DNA from: Burhinus oedicnemus
Lineage: Eukaryota; Chordata; Aves; Charadriiformes; Burhinidae
Length of the DNA stretch: 64,000 nucleotides
NCBI GenBank assembly: GCA_008921705.1
Contig: VFFE01008410.1
Span: 819,957-883,956 of the forward strand
Direction of reading: 5' to 3'
Of the stretch, positions 38,236-50,760 are shown piece after piece (the stretch's first letter is position 1; every line of letters starts with the position of its first letter). Under the pieces are notes generated by a model. The model was not told where the DNA came from. It searched no databases and saw only the letters and a list, made by a program, of their open reading frames with translations. The position numbers and the translations under genes were made by a program.

Positions 38236-38660
38236 CATATTTTTCTTTAACCTTTAATTTGTTCTCCTGTTCATCAGCCATAAGGAACTTCACTCTTTCC
38301 ATAGCGACCATTCTAAAGGCAACTCTTGTGTCTGGAATACCAGGAGTCAGCTCAATCAGATAAATTAATGTGTCTCTGATTTTCTTGGATTTGGAGGGAA
38401 GCAGGAGCTTTATCAGTTATAAAAGGTCTGGGTCCAATACATCTCCCTCATCCCTATGTATATGAACTAGTCGGTCCAATCCATCATTTCTGCTGTTCAG
38501 TTTTCCTTGGGGAAATTTGAAGAACATAAAACGTTGCTGGTGTTCATTTTAACTCAGCATTAGCGGATCTTCCACAATTACCTCTGTTTCATCCAAATCC
38601 CTGCAAATGGGGATATAATGCTTTAGCGTGCCTCAGAAAGTGGCAGGTGCAAAGTCTTGT
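38236..38660 (-). pseudogene. Unidentified protein-like tract with internal stops
   Basis: One minus-strand frame runs for about 140 codons with only two internal stops before the stop at its end. It reads like real protein: CRDLDETEVIVEDPLML, EHQQRFMFFKFPQGKLNSRN, DGLDRLVHIHRDEGDVLDP, SKSKKIRDTLIYLIELTPGI, PDTRVAFRMVAMERVKFLM, ADEQENKLKVKEKYV. The charged and hydrophobic residues alternate as in a helical protein. I do not recognise the family. Other minus-strand open stretches lie downstream at about 37725-37925 (LRQVSDNLLEAIVQKPLLKT) and 37140-37385, which could be further decayed parts. A degraded processed pseudogene is the simplest reading. Chance cannot be excluded. Confidence 0.35.
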
Positions 38661-40515
38661 ATTTTCTCTCATAACCTGAACCTGTCAAAACACCCGACTT
38701 AAATTTCAAACTGCAAAAATAGCCTTTCACTTAAAAGCCTACGTGTGATCTTCTCTGCCGTTCTCATGGAGAAAGATACTTTGAAGATCTTCCTCAAATC
38801 TTTTGACTTTAGCCCTACTGAGAACGTGTTCCTTCTTATGCTGTTAACTCAGTCTGACGTCTGAATTTGTTCAAAACACCCATCACCATCTACTGGCTGG
38901 TGTATCGCTTCTTAACACTAACAGAGCTCTACGGTAGCATGTTTCTTGACAGTAAGGGAATAAAATGGAGTCAGGTATCACTGTGATTTACCACATCTTT
39001 ACAGCACATAAAATTATTAATCTCTTGTCAAAATCATTTTATCTAAATTATATTATTTGTTAATGCATCTGATAATCTATGTCTGTCCAAGCACAAGTAG
39101 AACACGCTCTTTTGCCATTTCAAACTCCACGTACGGGACTTTACATTATGTGACCTACAGCAGATACAGGGTATTTCCCAAAAACTTATTAGCCTTCTCC
39201 TAGCCCACATTTCCTTCTGTTTTCCAGAAATCAGAAGGAATTTGCCACAACAGCTGTGTATTCATGAGCCTCAGGACATGATTTGTGCGCTGTATCTGAC
39301 TAGAGAAGATGGCGCTCACTTTTGCCTGACTGGGTCGTCGTGTTTTGCCTGCAGTGCTGGAAGCAAAAGATACTGCGCTGGCCTCTCCTCTCTAACACAC
39401 CAAATGTAAATACTTGCCTCCACTTCCAAGGCTTTTTTCTGGCCTACCTACTTTCCTACTTGTTAACTCTGACTTAATCTCAACAGGAGTTAACTCCCAT
39501 CTCTGCTCAACCCACGTCTGCCCCCCTCGCCTTCCACTAAACAAAAACCCAGCTTTGGGCTTGGTCCCATGCCGCTGTCACACTTGCGAGGATGACTCTC
39601 TAAGCATCTGCAAGAAAACCTCATTATCCTCTTTCAGACAAGAAAAAGAAATGAAAACACATCATAAGCCCGCTGGACTGCCATTAATCATAAGCACACC
39701 ATAGCTGTAACAAGGTTCACACAGCTCGAGTGTTATTTTTGAATTGTCATAGTTATGTTTATTCTTACCCAGCATTATATAACGAACATCTCGCACATAT
39801 GATGAGACCCAGCAAAACACCGTGTCTATCTTCATCATCACAGATTTGTCCTCCAGCTGTTATAACCGTTTCTGTATTTTTCATCTGTATGTCTTTGCAA
39901 CATGTGTATGGAGAAAGGTTATTTTGTAAAACTCTCGCTTTTACTGTGTATCACTGGTGTCTGCATGTTGAGTACTTCTGCATTGTTGTGACTGCCTTCA
40001 CATTTACCGTAAATAAATCTGGTCTCTGTGGTATGATTACCCCTCTGTTCTACCTTTATGCTGCCGAATTAGATGCATTTCTTGTTTTCACAGCTTGTTA
40101 ACGCTGATTTTGGAAAGCATATTTTTCAGTAACCCTGCACTTCTTTTCCCCAAACCGTTATTTCCCTCTGGTAATAACTTTGTTCTGACCAGGTGATGAG
40201 CTGTATCGTAAATAATTTGATCGGTCTGTTAACTGTTCAAGTGTTTATTATTTAATTTGATCACATTTCTCTGTAGCAGAATGCTCAATTGTTTCACACA
40301 GCGGTTACTTGCTCATGAAGAAAAACGTTCCTTCCTTGCACAACAGTCCTGCACTGATGACAGTAGTCTTCACATTCATTCAAGCCATTTCTGGTCCCCT
40401 TCATGCTCTTGCTTTGGCACAGTTGAGAAGAACTTGCAAGCACACTACGGGGTAAATCCGTTCTTTCTCGCGCCAAAATGTATCCAGGCACTGTAAGTAT
40501 ACCTACAGCTTATAC

Positions 40516-40546
40516 TGTGTGTGTGTGTTTGTGCGTGCGCGTGTGC
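40516..40546. repeat. TG/CG alternating microsatellite
   Basis: A short TG repeat running into gtgcgtgcgcgtgtgc, an alternating purine-pyrimidine tract of a kind known to adopt Z-DNA. Inside probable intron 1. Short and imperfect. Confidence 0.85.
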
Positions 40547-43500
40547 AAACACGTGTTTAAAGGAACCAGGACTAAATGTAAAGCACCAGCTGCCATCAGC
40601 AGGTTGAGAGCTGTCAGGGACGCAGCTGACAGCCAACGGGAGACTCATGCCAACTGCAGCAGGAGGACCCAGGACACCGCTCTTCAGGGAAGTGAGCAAC
40701 TGTATTACAGAATGGCCGCGTGCAGGATGCTCCATAGTTTTCTTGCTCCATCTATACTTCCGTAGTAAACTGTTGATCAAGGGTAGGGTTACAAACTTGG
40801 CAGGTTAATCTTTAATGGTAATGGAATAACCGTGAGTAGAGTATTTAGATGAATAAAAAATGATCCTGTAGAAGCTGAGGCTCTTTGCGTGGTCAACTTA
40901 AAAAAATTCATTGTCTGACAAGCAAAAGAGAAAGAGCAAACATCACTCTCTAGAACTCTCTAGCCACTCTAGATGACTAAAATACACCCTCCTGGCAGGG
41001 AAGCAACTGGGTTCCCAGCTCTTTTATAAACATCGGTTCCCTACGAGAACTGATAATGAGATAGTGAAGTTCTGCAGGACCAGCAGGCCAAAAAAAAAGC
41101 AAAGACAGCAGAAACTGCCCACTATTTGCAGAGGACATGCAATGAATTTTAAACATGTGTCCCTGGAGCTGGATGCCAAAGCTCCTCTGATTACACCATA
41201 TGCAATTGGCTTAACCTTCAGAAATGCTCCCACTGGGACTTTGATGTGCTTGGTTCCTTTGAAAATGAGGAGGGATGCTTAACTGGCAAAAAGGAATTAG
41301 AGCCCTTTATTAATCAGATAACTCGAACAAAATACAGGTATGAGCAAGCTGCATATATGAATTTTGGACACTTCTAGAAAATAATTTACTTGGATTAGAG
41401 ATAAATTTTGTTAGGTGCAATCCCGCACATCCAGCTCCCATTTATTTTCCACATGAACTCTTCCCATTAGTTGACAAACTTCTTAGTCATTTTGCCCAAA
41501 TCTACTAGAAATAAAGGAGGTGTAAAAAAAAAATCCAGAACAGTTGCATATCTAATTCAGCATTTTGCCAAAAATGTTCAGAAGAAAGCTCACATAGTCA
41601 TCTAACTATATAAAGGTACCATAAATGTAAACAGCTTCCTCATCTTTTCAGTTGAGCATTCCCCTGAGATGAGAGAATTAATAGTCCTTGTAATTACCAG
41701 GGCAGAAAATATAACAGCAGATGTCGTATCTTCACTAATTGTCTAAAGCCCTTAGAAATTTACAAAATTATTTATCTCACTAAGATTCTTCGCTATGAGT
41801 TCCATAGATTAATTATGCATTACACTAAATATGATTATCACTTCTTGACCCAAGCAGTGAGCAGTAATTGAGGGTCCTAAGGTGGCGATGTTGCCACTGA
41901 GAGGAAAAAACTGTTGAAGAATCAGCCATTTCTTTGACGTAATCCTGTTTGTCTACAAAGAATATCCAAACTCTTATTTCCCTGAGAATAAGAGAAGTCA
42001 AACACATGGAGGTTATTTTTTTTCTTTATTGGCAACAAACCTGAATAGCTCTCCTTTCTGCTTTGTTATTTCATTTTGTTGTACTTTGCCTTCCCAAAGC
42101 CATACTCTCCGGTTTTTGTTCTGACTGTCTCTGGTTCCCTCTTCTTCGTGTTTGATTCCATTAGCCTTGCTATGCTTCTTTCCCATACCTAGACGCCTAC
42201 GCTATCAAAAATCAGTACCCAGCCTCTCCGCTTGCCAGCGAAACATCTTGGGTCACGAGGTCAATATTGCCTCATATTTTGCTGTGATTGGGTGGTGCAT
42301 CTTTTGTCTCAAGTAGCTGATTCCTCTGAGAAGCTTGGCTGCTTTTCACGGTCTAGCTGAACAGAAAGCAACCATCACACCTGCCAACATAACCATATCA
42401 CAGCAGTTCTACTTGCCTTTTTTAATGTTTTTGACTCCCAGAGCATGTTTTTATTCTTGTATTAAACAGAAATGGTCTGCTTTCCTTTTTACCATATACT
42501 CTTCTACTTCCTGAAATGTTTCCTGCACTATTCTTTCCTTTCCAAATATGGGTCTCCTCATCTTTTAGCCTTCTTTCCTTCAATTAAATCTCATCAGTGA
42601 TTTTTACTTCTGCTATCTTTGTGACACTTCTAGGTGTCTTCTTTTTGAGATTAGGAAAACTGAATGAACTCACCATTTAGAGAGAGAATATGCTATCCTT
42701 ATACAGCTGACTATATTTTCTTTTCTCTCCTCTTTATACCGTCTGCTGGACTATTTGCTTTTTGGATTTTCATTGAAAGTCTAGCTGTGATTCTATAACT
42801 TAACATACAATAATTAAGCATTATTCTGTAATAACCCTCTCATAGTCTTTTATCTTCTCCATATCTTCCAGAAGTCCTCCTCACCACTCAAGTATCTTCT
42901 TACTCTTACTACATTAGTTTCTCCTCCACACATTTCAGTGCTTGTTGCAGGAGCTAATTCCCAACACACTGGAGCTGGAGCCCCAGACAGCAAATAACTG
43001 AACTGGTTCCGTGATGTGTATCACCCAGCGTGGCCATACACTGGGAAGGGGCTTCCTGCATCATAATTTGGGAGAAACAGCAAAACTGATAGGGCTAAAT
43101 TAGCCATTCCTCCCCTCTACCATACAGCTACAGCTGCACCACACCAGAACTGTGCAGAATTTACTCAGCCATAGATGGATATGGCGACATGATATGGACT
43201 CTCACACCAAATGCTACCACCCTATCTATGAGACATAGGTGTTTCAGGAACACACAAACATTTATGGCTTCATTCTCAGAATGATGATGATGGAGAACAC
43301 TTAACGCTTCTACCTTTAATGAACAGGAACCATGGATGTTCAACACTGTGGACATTAACTTTATCCATAGAGATGATAAGGAACTCCATGTACATTTGAA
43401 GAGCAGAAGAGATGGCATGATTCACCTTTCAATGACCACATTTCTCTCAGCCTAGACACTGTATTTACAATCTTGCAGTTCATAAAATTCATGTGAATGA

Positions 43501-44270
43501 TATTTATGTCTTGTCTATCCAAGTGTTTACATATTAAAATAGTGTCAATTAGCAACAACGACAGTGTGTCTGTTCCTCCTCTGGAGCCAGAAATTATTAA
43601 TATATGATCACTGGCAGTGTTATTAATGTTTAATTTAATATTTGTGCCAATAAAGTTGACATCCATCATCTAATAATGGGTTCTTTTTAAGGAGGAAAAA
43701 GTGAGATTTAGGAACTCAGCTGATGTGTGGGACCCAGTGGTTTAAGCCCCCGATCTGTTAAATAACAGGGATTTTTTTAATCTAACAATTGCAACTTAGT
43801 CAGGATTTACAAATGAAAAAACAGGAAGATGGTTGACTTTGAAGATGCCTAAAAAGAAGCTCCTGTTACTGTACACAATGCAATAGCAAGGCAAGAGTTA
43901 AGAGTCAAATTTTCTAAACAGCAAACCTTGGTTTACCTCCTGGGACACTTCTGTATCCTTCACATCCCACCTGTTTATACATCAGCTTTGGTTTTACGTG
44001 ATGCCTAATACCGACTCCCTGTGCAGTACTCTCTAAAAATCAGATAGAGAAACTAATCTTTTCCAAGCCCGATTTTCCAAGCTCCGTATTTCCATGCGAC
44101 CTTCTACGATTCGGCCCAAGACAACTAACACAGTACGTGATCGGAATACGCTCGGTAGTTAGCATTTACAAAGCCCAACAAATCCACGATCCCTGCGGAT
44201 GGAAGCACGCTACGACCACCGCGGCGGACCGAGACCTCCCTGGGTCGGCCGGGTCGGGCCGGGCAGGGTC

Positions 44271-44317
44271 GTCCCGTCCCCTCCCGTCCCATCCCGTCCC
44301 GTCCCGTCCCGTCCCCC
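44271..44317. repeat. (GTCCC)n tandem repeat
   Basis: About nine imperfect copies of gtccc on the plus strand, ending in a C-run. The minus strand therefore has successive GGGAC and GGGAT units, giving well over four closely spaced G-triplets, a strong G-quadruplex candidate. It lies at the downstream (SYT10) side of the CpG island. Confidence 0.9.
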
Positions 44318-45123
44318 CGCCCGCGCCGCCGCGCCGGGACGCGCCCGCCTTCCCCGGCTGGAAACTCAGCGCTCGCCTCAAGCGCAACGCCCGGGGAGAA
44401 CCGTGCAGGTACCGGGGCCTGAAAGAAGAATCACTCCTCTTTCAGACAACAGTTTTTTGTTCCGAGATGCTACAAATAACCCGGAATTTGCAGTAAAATC
44501 TGTGGGCATTAGAAGAAAAAACCAAACCCAAGGTGACAGCGGCGGTAGCTACAGCGCAGCTGGGGCACATGCTGAGGACCTGCTGCTTTTCGTGACTTGG
44601 TGTTAATTTATTTAATTTGCACTGTACGCTTGTTGTTTGTTGGCCGTCATGCAAGCTGTCCATTTGCACATACGGAATGCCCTTCTGGCAGAAATTAAGC
44701 ACAGACCTCGGACTAATTTTCAAGCCCCCTCCTAAAAATAACGACCGTGGAAAGCAAGGGGGGCAGAGCGCACTGTACAGAATAACGCAAAAGCGCAGCG
44801 CCGGTTCCGAAAGATCCAGACAATCCAGAAACCAGTGACCAAAGACACCACCGTTAGGAGTCAAAACCTTGCTTTCGACCCCGACGATTCTTCTGGCTTC
44901 GGAATATTTAAATTAGCCCGAATTCCCCCCTCCACCTCCCTCCCCTCCCCCAAATTTTCCTGGACCGGACCGCACCGCAGGGCTGCCCTGACTCTACAGG
45001 TTCCCACTGGCCGTGAGAGAGCTCTCCTGCCGTCCTCAGCGATTAACGGAGGGGACGTAAAATATCTCAAACCCCGCTCAGAAAGCGCCGGGGGCTCTGT
45101 CAAGTTTCATCGCAGGGCTACTC

Positions 45124-45143
45124 NNNNNNNNNNNNNNNNNNNN
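45124..45143. other. Assembly gap of 20 N
   Basis: Exactly 20 N inside the GC-richest part of the CpG island. Twenty looks like a placeholder length, so the real missing sequence may be much longer. GC-rich promoter exons are commonly lost in bird assemblies. Confidence 1.
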
Positions 45144-45260
45144 GCCCCGAGGGCAGCGGCGCGCTTGGTGCGGAGCTCCTGGGTCGCTCATCGCGCCGGC
45201 AGGAGGAAGCAGAGTTTATTCCCCAGCGTTCCGGTTATTTTTTCCCGAAACGGTATTTCT

Positions 45261-48200
45261 TAGGTGACCTGGGCAGTTAATCTTGAACACGGTCTACCGA
45301 GCAACGTCAGATAACTTCATTAACCAAATCACCATCTCCAGTACGCTTTTCAGCAGCAGAGTTACGGAACAGTTGACTTCGGCTATTTCTTTAACTTGTA
45401 AAGGAGTTAGAGTAACCTTACGATTGCCCAGTCTGTTTCCTCAACAAGTTCTGTGAAGTTGGTTTTTTTTTTAATAGATGTAAAAGTTCCAGGTACTGCA
45501 TGTGCTTGAAAATACTTCCAAAAATCAGTACAGCATTTACTGCTAATTGTTGTTTCAGTTATTGCCTGCATAGCCATACAAGACTTAAGCTGTTAATTTG
45601 TTCGTATACTTACTGACATTCCGATACATTTTTATGTTTGTGAAGAAAAATGCTTCTGCTTCGATGGCTTATGTATGTCTTTCAATACTTCATTCCAATT
45701 AAGCATAGTTGAAAGCAAGTCTGCGAGCAGTTTGCTTAACAGCACTGCCCATAGTCTGCTGCTAGGGTGTCTTGGTTTCATAAGCATGAGAAGTTCACTT
45801 GTGTACTGCTGGGCTTTTTTTTCTACAAATTTTGAATTTTTCATCTGTAACCTGAAAATTAATAACTCTCTCCAACAATCTGCAAAGTTTAACATTTGAA
45901 AACTTTATAACCATCAATCAATAATCGTAGATTATGAAATATTACAGAAACGTGCATTCCAGTTTTAATTCTGAAATTCTGTACTTTATATAGTATAGGT
46001 ACTTGTAAAAAACACAAGATGATACTTCTGAAAATCAGCCACTTGGCATTTTGAAGGCTCATGCATTTATGCATATGAATTCATAAACATCTATTTTTCA
46101 AAATCTTAGGAATAATAGACTCTGTTGTGTACAAACCGTAGCACCAACAGAAATTCTCTTCCCTAAAGCTTTTTCACAGATCTTGCAGGTATTTCAGAAA
46201 TATCAGACGCTACTAAAGAAATCATTCCCTGTTCAATGCATTTCCCGAGACTAGCATTGTCAAAACTCTGTTATTTCTGCACAATGTTCTGATAAATTCT
46301 AGAGCGTTTAGACTATAACTAGTCCAGGGCACAGAACAGTGTAGTATTATCTGAAGACTCATTTAACCCTCATAGGGACCTAAATGTGTATAATTATCTC
46401 ATGAAAATAGGCTTGCCAGCAATAAAAAGGTATGTACATATTTTCATTACAATGAAGGCAACTGATGCCTACTTCCAAACTTCAAAATATGAACATATTT
46501 ACTGTTCATGTGACATTTACAGTCCTGTTCCCAAAATTCTGTCATGCACCACCAACTAATAATTAAGCAGTCTGTTTATCTTTGAGACATATTCAGAACT
46601 CTAGCAGAAGCTAACAGGAGATACATATACAGGCTGGTGAAGGAAGGGTCTTAAACAGAAATTGCTTTTAATGAGGGTAAGGAATGCATTTAAAAGCTGA
46701 GACCTAAGATGTTCTGTTTCTGAACCTTTCAACAGGCTGTCTTTGTGCCCATGGATGTATCACACAGTCTGTGAGTGACATTTTTTGTCTCTGAAGTTAC
46801 TGGCAGTTTTGCCATTGATTATAATAGAGTCGAAGTTTCACATGTAGATCAGTTTGCCACCCTGCTTGTTTACTTACGTAGTGAGACTTTGGTACATTCG
46901 TGTATGGTTTGCCTTTGCACACAAGAACTTAATTTCAGTGAAGATCATATCGTCTTATTACTGTTACTGATAGCAATAATTGATAGTATTGGTAAGTACA
47001 TAGATAAAGAAAAGCACAAACAGGTGTATTCTACATTAGTAATTTAAAAAAAATAATTGAAGACTGAGATTTCCAGATAGATGTCTGGAGACGGGTAGCC
47101 AACCGGTACCTCTCTTAGCTGTCCTAAGTACTTTAAAACTGTGTTTACATATGCAGAAAATACCAGCCACAGTAAGTAGTATCACTGTATCTTTATCAAA
47201 TGCATCACCATCTAAATCCTGTTCTTCAGTAAGTACCACGGATATAAATTTTAATTCATCAACAGAATAGTTTTTCTTAGCCTAAGTACTATGAGATGAG
47301 TTTCACTAGGAGATAGATAAATGATTCTGCTGGTGAGATATGTTGACAATCTTGTCCTAAACCAGATCCAGACGTATCTTTTGTTATTGGGGTCAAGTTA
47401 TTGATGAAGGAAATTCTTCACTTTTGTATTGAGGAGTTTAGTCTGAAATGTGAATTCAGATTAGGAATCATGGCATTTTTCTCCAGTGTGTTCTTTCAGT
47501 GGAAAACTACTTTTTCTGCATATGAAAGGGTATAAAAGCTCGTTATCTAGGTTCAGCTCCCACTGCTTGGATTTTCAATAGCCTGGCAGTTTTTAAATGA
47601 ATATGCAGTTACATGGCATGCTCTTGTATCCACAAAGACCACTTATTTTATTTCTCCTTTGGAAGTGGTCTCACGCTGTCTCACAACACATGATTTGTTT
47701 GGACACAGTGGACTCATACTTCATGGGTTCCAGCTGCTGGGATCACACCAGACCTTATCTACTCTTGCTATGCTGATGGCTGGTCATTACCCGGTTCATA
47801 CTGGCTTGGCTGCTTTCCGTTGATTTATATTGACTAAGGGAGAAAATTTTCTTTTATTCACACTAATTGCATGTATTCACATCCTCATATTGTCTACGCA
47901 CTATCCAACCAGTGGTTAGGGTACTACACTTTGGAAAAACATGGGATAAATACCCATTTTTGTAAGATGTATCCTTTAAAAAACACCGCGTTAGGATTTT
48001 TGAAGTTTAGTCAATATGGGTAGCCTAAAGGCAGATAAGGTTCAGATGTCTTTCAGAGTTAAGCTGCATTGCTAAGTGTAAGGCCAGAAATTATCTGGTG
48101 TAAATGAGTGAAGGCCCAGTAATTTGCAAAGGAAGAACGGGCTGGGCTAGTGAGTATGGAGTCAAAAGTACTCTTTATGCTGCCGGTGATCATAAGCAGG

Positions 48201-50404
48201 TGTAAAAAAAGCCATGGTAATGGTATACTCCACAGTTCATAGCTTTTGACCACTCTGAAGTGAATTTCTGTCTGAAATTCAGCTAGAGTGGCAGTGTACA
48301 ATGCCAAAGACGTCTGCAACAGAAAGTAGTCTCCAACTGCGTTTGCAGCCATGTTTGCCAGCAGAGGCTGGCTCTGAGGGCACTGCTGGGCATGGCCAAA
48401 CGGAGGCTTCGTAGATATACCCAGGGAGAACCATGATTTGCTCTTGACTTGTGCAGTCTTTAACAGCTCCCCCCTGTGCTTCTTGCATATCATGCCTGTT
48501 CACGTTTTTGCGTAAGGACTCACTATTTTTAACAAGGTGGCACCCAGGTCTTAGCTGGAATCTTCAAGTATTTCTGTATCTTTTTACCTCATCTGAGAGT
48601 TTGGCTTTCGTCTCTTGATTTAAAATTAGATAAGGATACCAAAAAAGCAATCGAGTTGGGGGAAAAGAAACATTTCAGCATTCAGCTTTTAAGAAGCTAT
48701 GAGTAGAAGAAGAAAGTGCAAACACAGGTTACAAATAAAGGTTTTGTTTCTCACAAAGTTACAATTTTTTCCTGATAGCATCTCCTTAACTTTTAAATCT
48801 CTTTTAAACAGCAAAATAAACCCTGAAACATTAAAGATTGCTTTACTCTAGCTGTGTATTTTTAACCATCTAATTTTGAGTAAGAAGTACATTTCAATCC
48901 TAATGTTAAAAAAAGAAAAAAAAAAAAAAGAGAGCTGTCTGACAGGCATTATTACAGTTATACAGCAATCCAGGAGACAGTCAAAGCGGAACGTTCCTAA
49001 CCTGCAAATTAGAGAGGAGGGGTGCCATGAGCTATGTAAAGGTGCCTGTAATAACAGACTGAAACATTATGTCAGCTGGGTATGGGAATGCTGCTGGTCC
49101 TTGCATCCTAATTGAATGAAGGGGAGATCATTTTGGTCAGAATTGAGCCTCTGCTCATGAGGTTAAAGGCTAGCACAGGAATCCAACACTTGAAGTCACG
49201 CCCTTCCTTCTTCTGACATGAAAAAGTAACTGCTTGGCATCGTTTTGTCATGAGAGCAAATATTGAATAGGCTGGGAGAGAGCTTCCAGCTTTTTGAATA
49301 TTCAGAGCTGCCTCCTTGGAAGAGGACTGAGGCCTCATGGTTACAGCAGTGAAGGGCCACAGTGTGCATTCCTGTTTTCCAACAGTCTTCAAGCTGTCCC
49401 TGTCTTTGAGAGAGACCCTTAATGTCTCTGAGTTACAAACTATAACACGAGAACAATAACTCTTTCTGGTGTCCTTTATCTTTCTTGCCTACATAAGGTT
49501 TGAACAGAAACCCTACATTAGTTTTAGAAGTAATATAAAAAAGTTTAAATTTCATTTTTTCTACTGTTCTTCTCAATTTGCTCTTCTCGCTTCCGTACTT
49601 TCATAGTACCTGGTACAATGGAGCCCTCATCTGGGTTGCTTTTTCCAACTTCTAATTCACTATGAATAAAAACCATAATCATGAAGAGAGCCCCCCACAG
49701 TTGGTCCCATCAGATGCTTCCTTGATTTTCAGAAACACTGAGCAACCATTACTTTTATTTTTTTTCCACTTAACTGAGTGTAGTTGATACTTATGACTAC
49801 AAGTGTGAGCACTGAGCAAAGAGAGTCCTACAGGACCTGCACAGAGAGCTGAAGCAACTTCTGAGAGTCAGCAGCAAATAACATTTGCAGTTTTGTGGAG
49901 ATGGTTTTTAAAAGGTGTATGGCGTGGCATAATTTATGGAGATTTAAGATGTTATAATTATTCGAGAATAATTGGTGAGGGACAGAGGGCAAAGTGATTA
50001 CTATTCTATTTTATTTCAAGTCGTGCTTTGTAAGTGATACACGGGATGGGGAAGTTTTTGGTGTCTCAGAGTCCTGAATCCACTGTGAATTGTTGTTTGC
50101 TTTTCAGCTACTAACTGGTAATTAAATAAAATACTTTGGTTGTTTTTTTTCACTGCAAAGTCATAAGCATGTGATATGGTCTTTTCTGTGGCTATTTGAG
50201 CAGAAGGAATAGTGAAGCAATCGGTCGGGAAGCCAGCAGATCCTGAGAGCTCATCCTGCCCATCTGGGGGAATGGCTGTATGGCCTGGCACGCCATTTGC
50301 CCCCTATGAAGATTTTAAGGCCTACCTAACCAGTTATACCAGCACAGGAGCTGTGAACGTTCATTGATTAATGACCAGAAAATGAATAAGGACATTGCTG
50401 CCAG
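45261..50404. other. Intergenic DNA upstream of SYT10
   Basis: AT-rich sequence without a recognisable gene or mobile element. The longest open frame is a 144-codon minus-strand one at 48059-48493, not protein-like to me and with no splice context. An A-rich stretch lies near 48908-48930. Confidence 0.65.
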
Positions 50405-50760
50405 GGTGTGGGAAGGGCCGTCAGCTCGCTGAGGGCCATGGAGCTGGGAGCAATGGTGGCTCAGGAGCAGGGCAGCCAGGGGTGCACTGGAGGCAGCCCC
50501 AGCCCTGGGCATATGGGACCTCCCTGGGGACAGGGATGGGCTGAGGCTGGGCCAGGACGTGGGCCCAGCTTGGTGGGGCCCATGTCCAAGCGTGGCAGGG
50601 CTGTGGGAAGCTGGAGGCTGGCCCTGCTGCAGTATCCCTGGGGCAGGACCTGATGGCCCCGGGGGCTGAAATGGAGTTCTGGGCTGTGGGCAGGGTGAGG
50701 GGAGCTCCAGAGCACGGGCAGGGATGGTCTGGCCTAGCAGTGCCCTCAGGGCCCTGACAG
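50405..50760. other. GC-rich block of unknown nature
   Basis: About 350 bases rich in G, C, CAG and GGG, with few CpG, sharply bounded by AT-rich DNA. The minus strand is open for 168 codons (50315-50821), with a Pro/Ser/Gly/Ala-rich product that looks like a composition effect. It lacks the terminal repeats of a CR1 and has no clear tandem unit. It could be part of an old retroelement, a decayed minisatellite or a gene-conversion GC hotspot. Confidence 0.5.

Larger units (their letters stand above)
33500..44179 (-). other. SYT10: Probable SYT10 intron 1
   Basis: From the exon 2 acceptor (33500) toward the CpG island there is about 10.7 kb without a recognisable SYT10 exon or CR1. If exon 1 lies in or next to the island, this is intron 1. 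It holds a TG-rich run at 40516-40546 and an unidentified protein-like tract at 38236-38660 (separate entry). The upstream limit is inferred. Confidence 0.55.
44180..45260 (-). promoter_or_regulatory. SYT10: CpG-rich island, candidate SYT10 promoter and exon 1 region
   Basis: A sharp rise in GC and CpG content against AT-rich flanks, strongest at 44190-44400 and 44980-45200. It lies about 11 kb upstream of SYT10 exon 2, a reasonable place for the first exon and promoter of a brain-expressed gene. I read the minus strand here in all frames and found no sequence like the expected SYT10 N-terminus. Exon 1 may fall in the assembly gap inside the island. A bidirectional or unrelated promoter is also possible, but no coding exon is visible on either strand. 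Confidence 0.6.

Noticed and set aside
44137..44606. Plus-strand open frames across the CpG island
   Set aside because: They arise from the gtccc repeat and high GC content. The products are repetitive Pro/Arg/Ser strings with no protein similarity.
44861..45263. Reading frames around and across the N gap as SYT10 exon 1
   Set aside because: No frame on the minus strand matches the expected SYT10 N-terminus, and one frame only appears open because it reads through the gap.
48059..48493. 144-codon minus-strand frame as a gene
   Set aside because: No recognised domain, no splice context and no promoter. The length is possible by chance in 64 kb.
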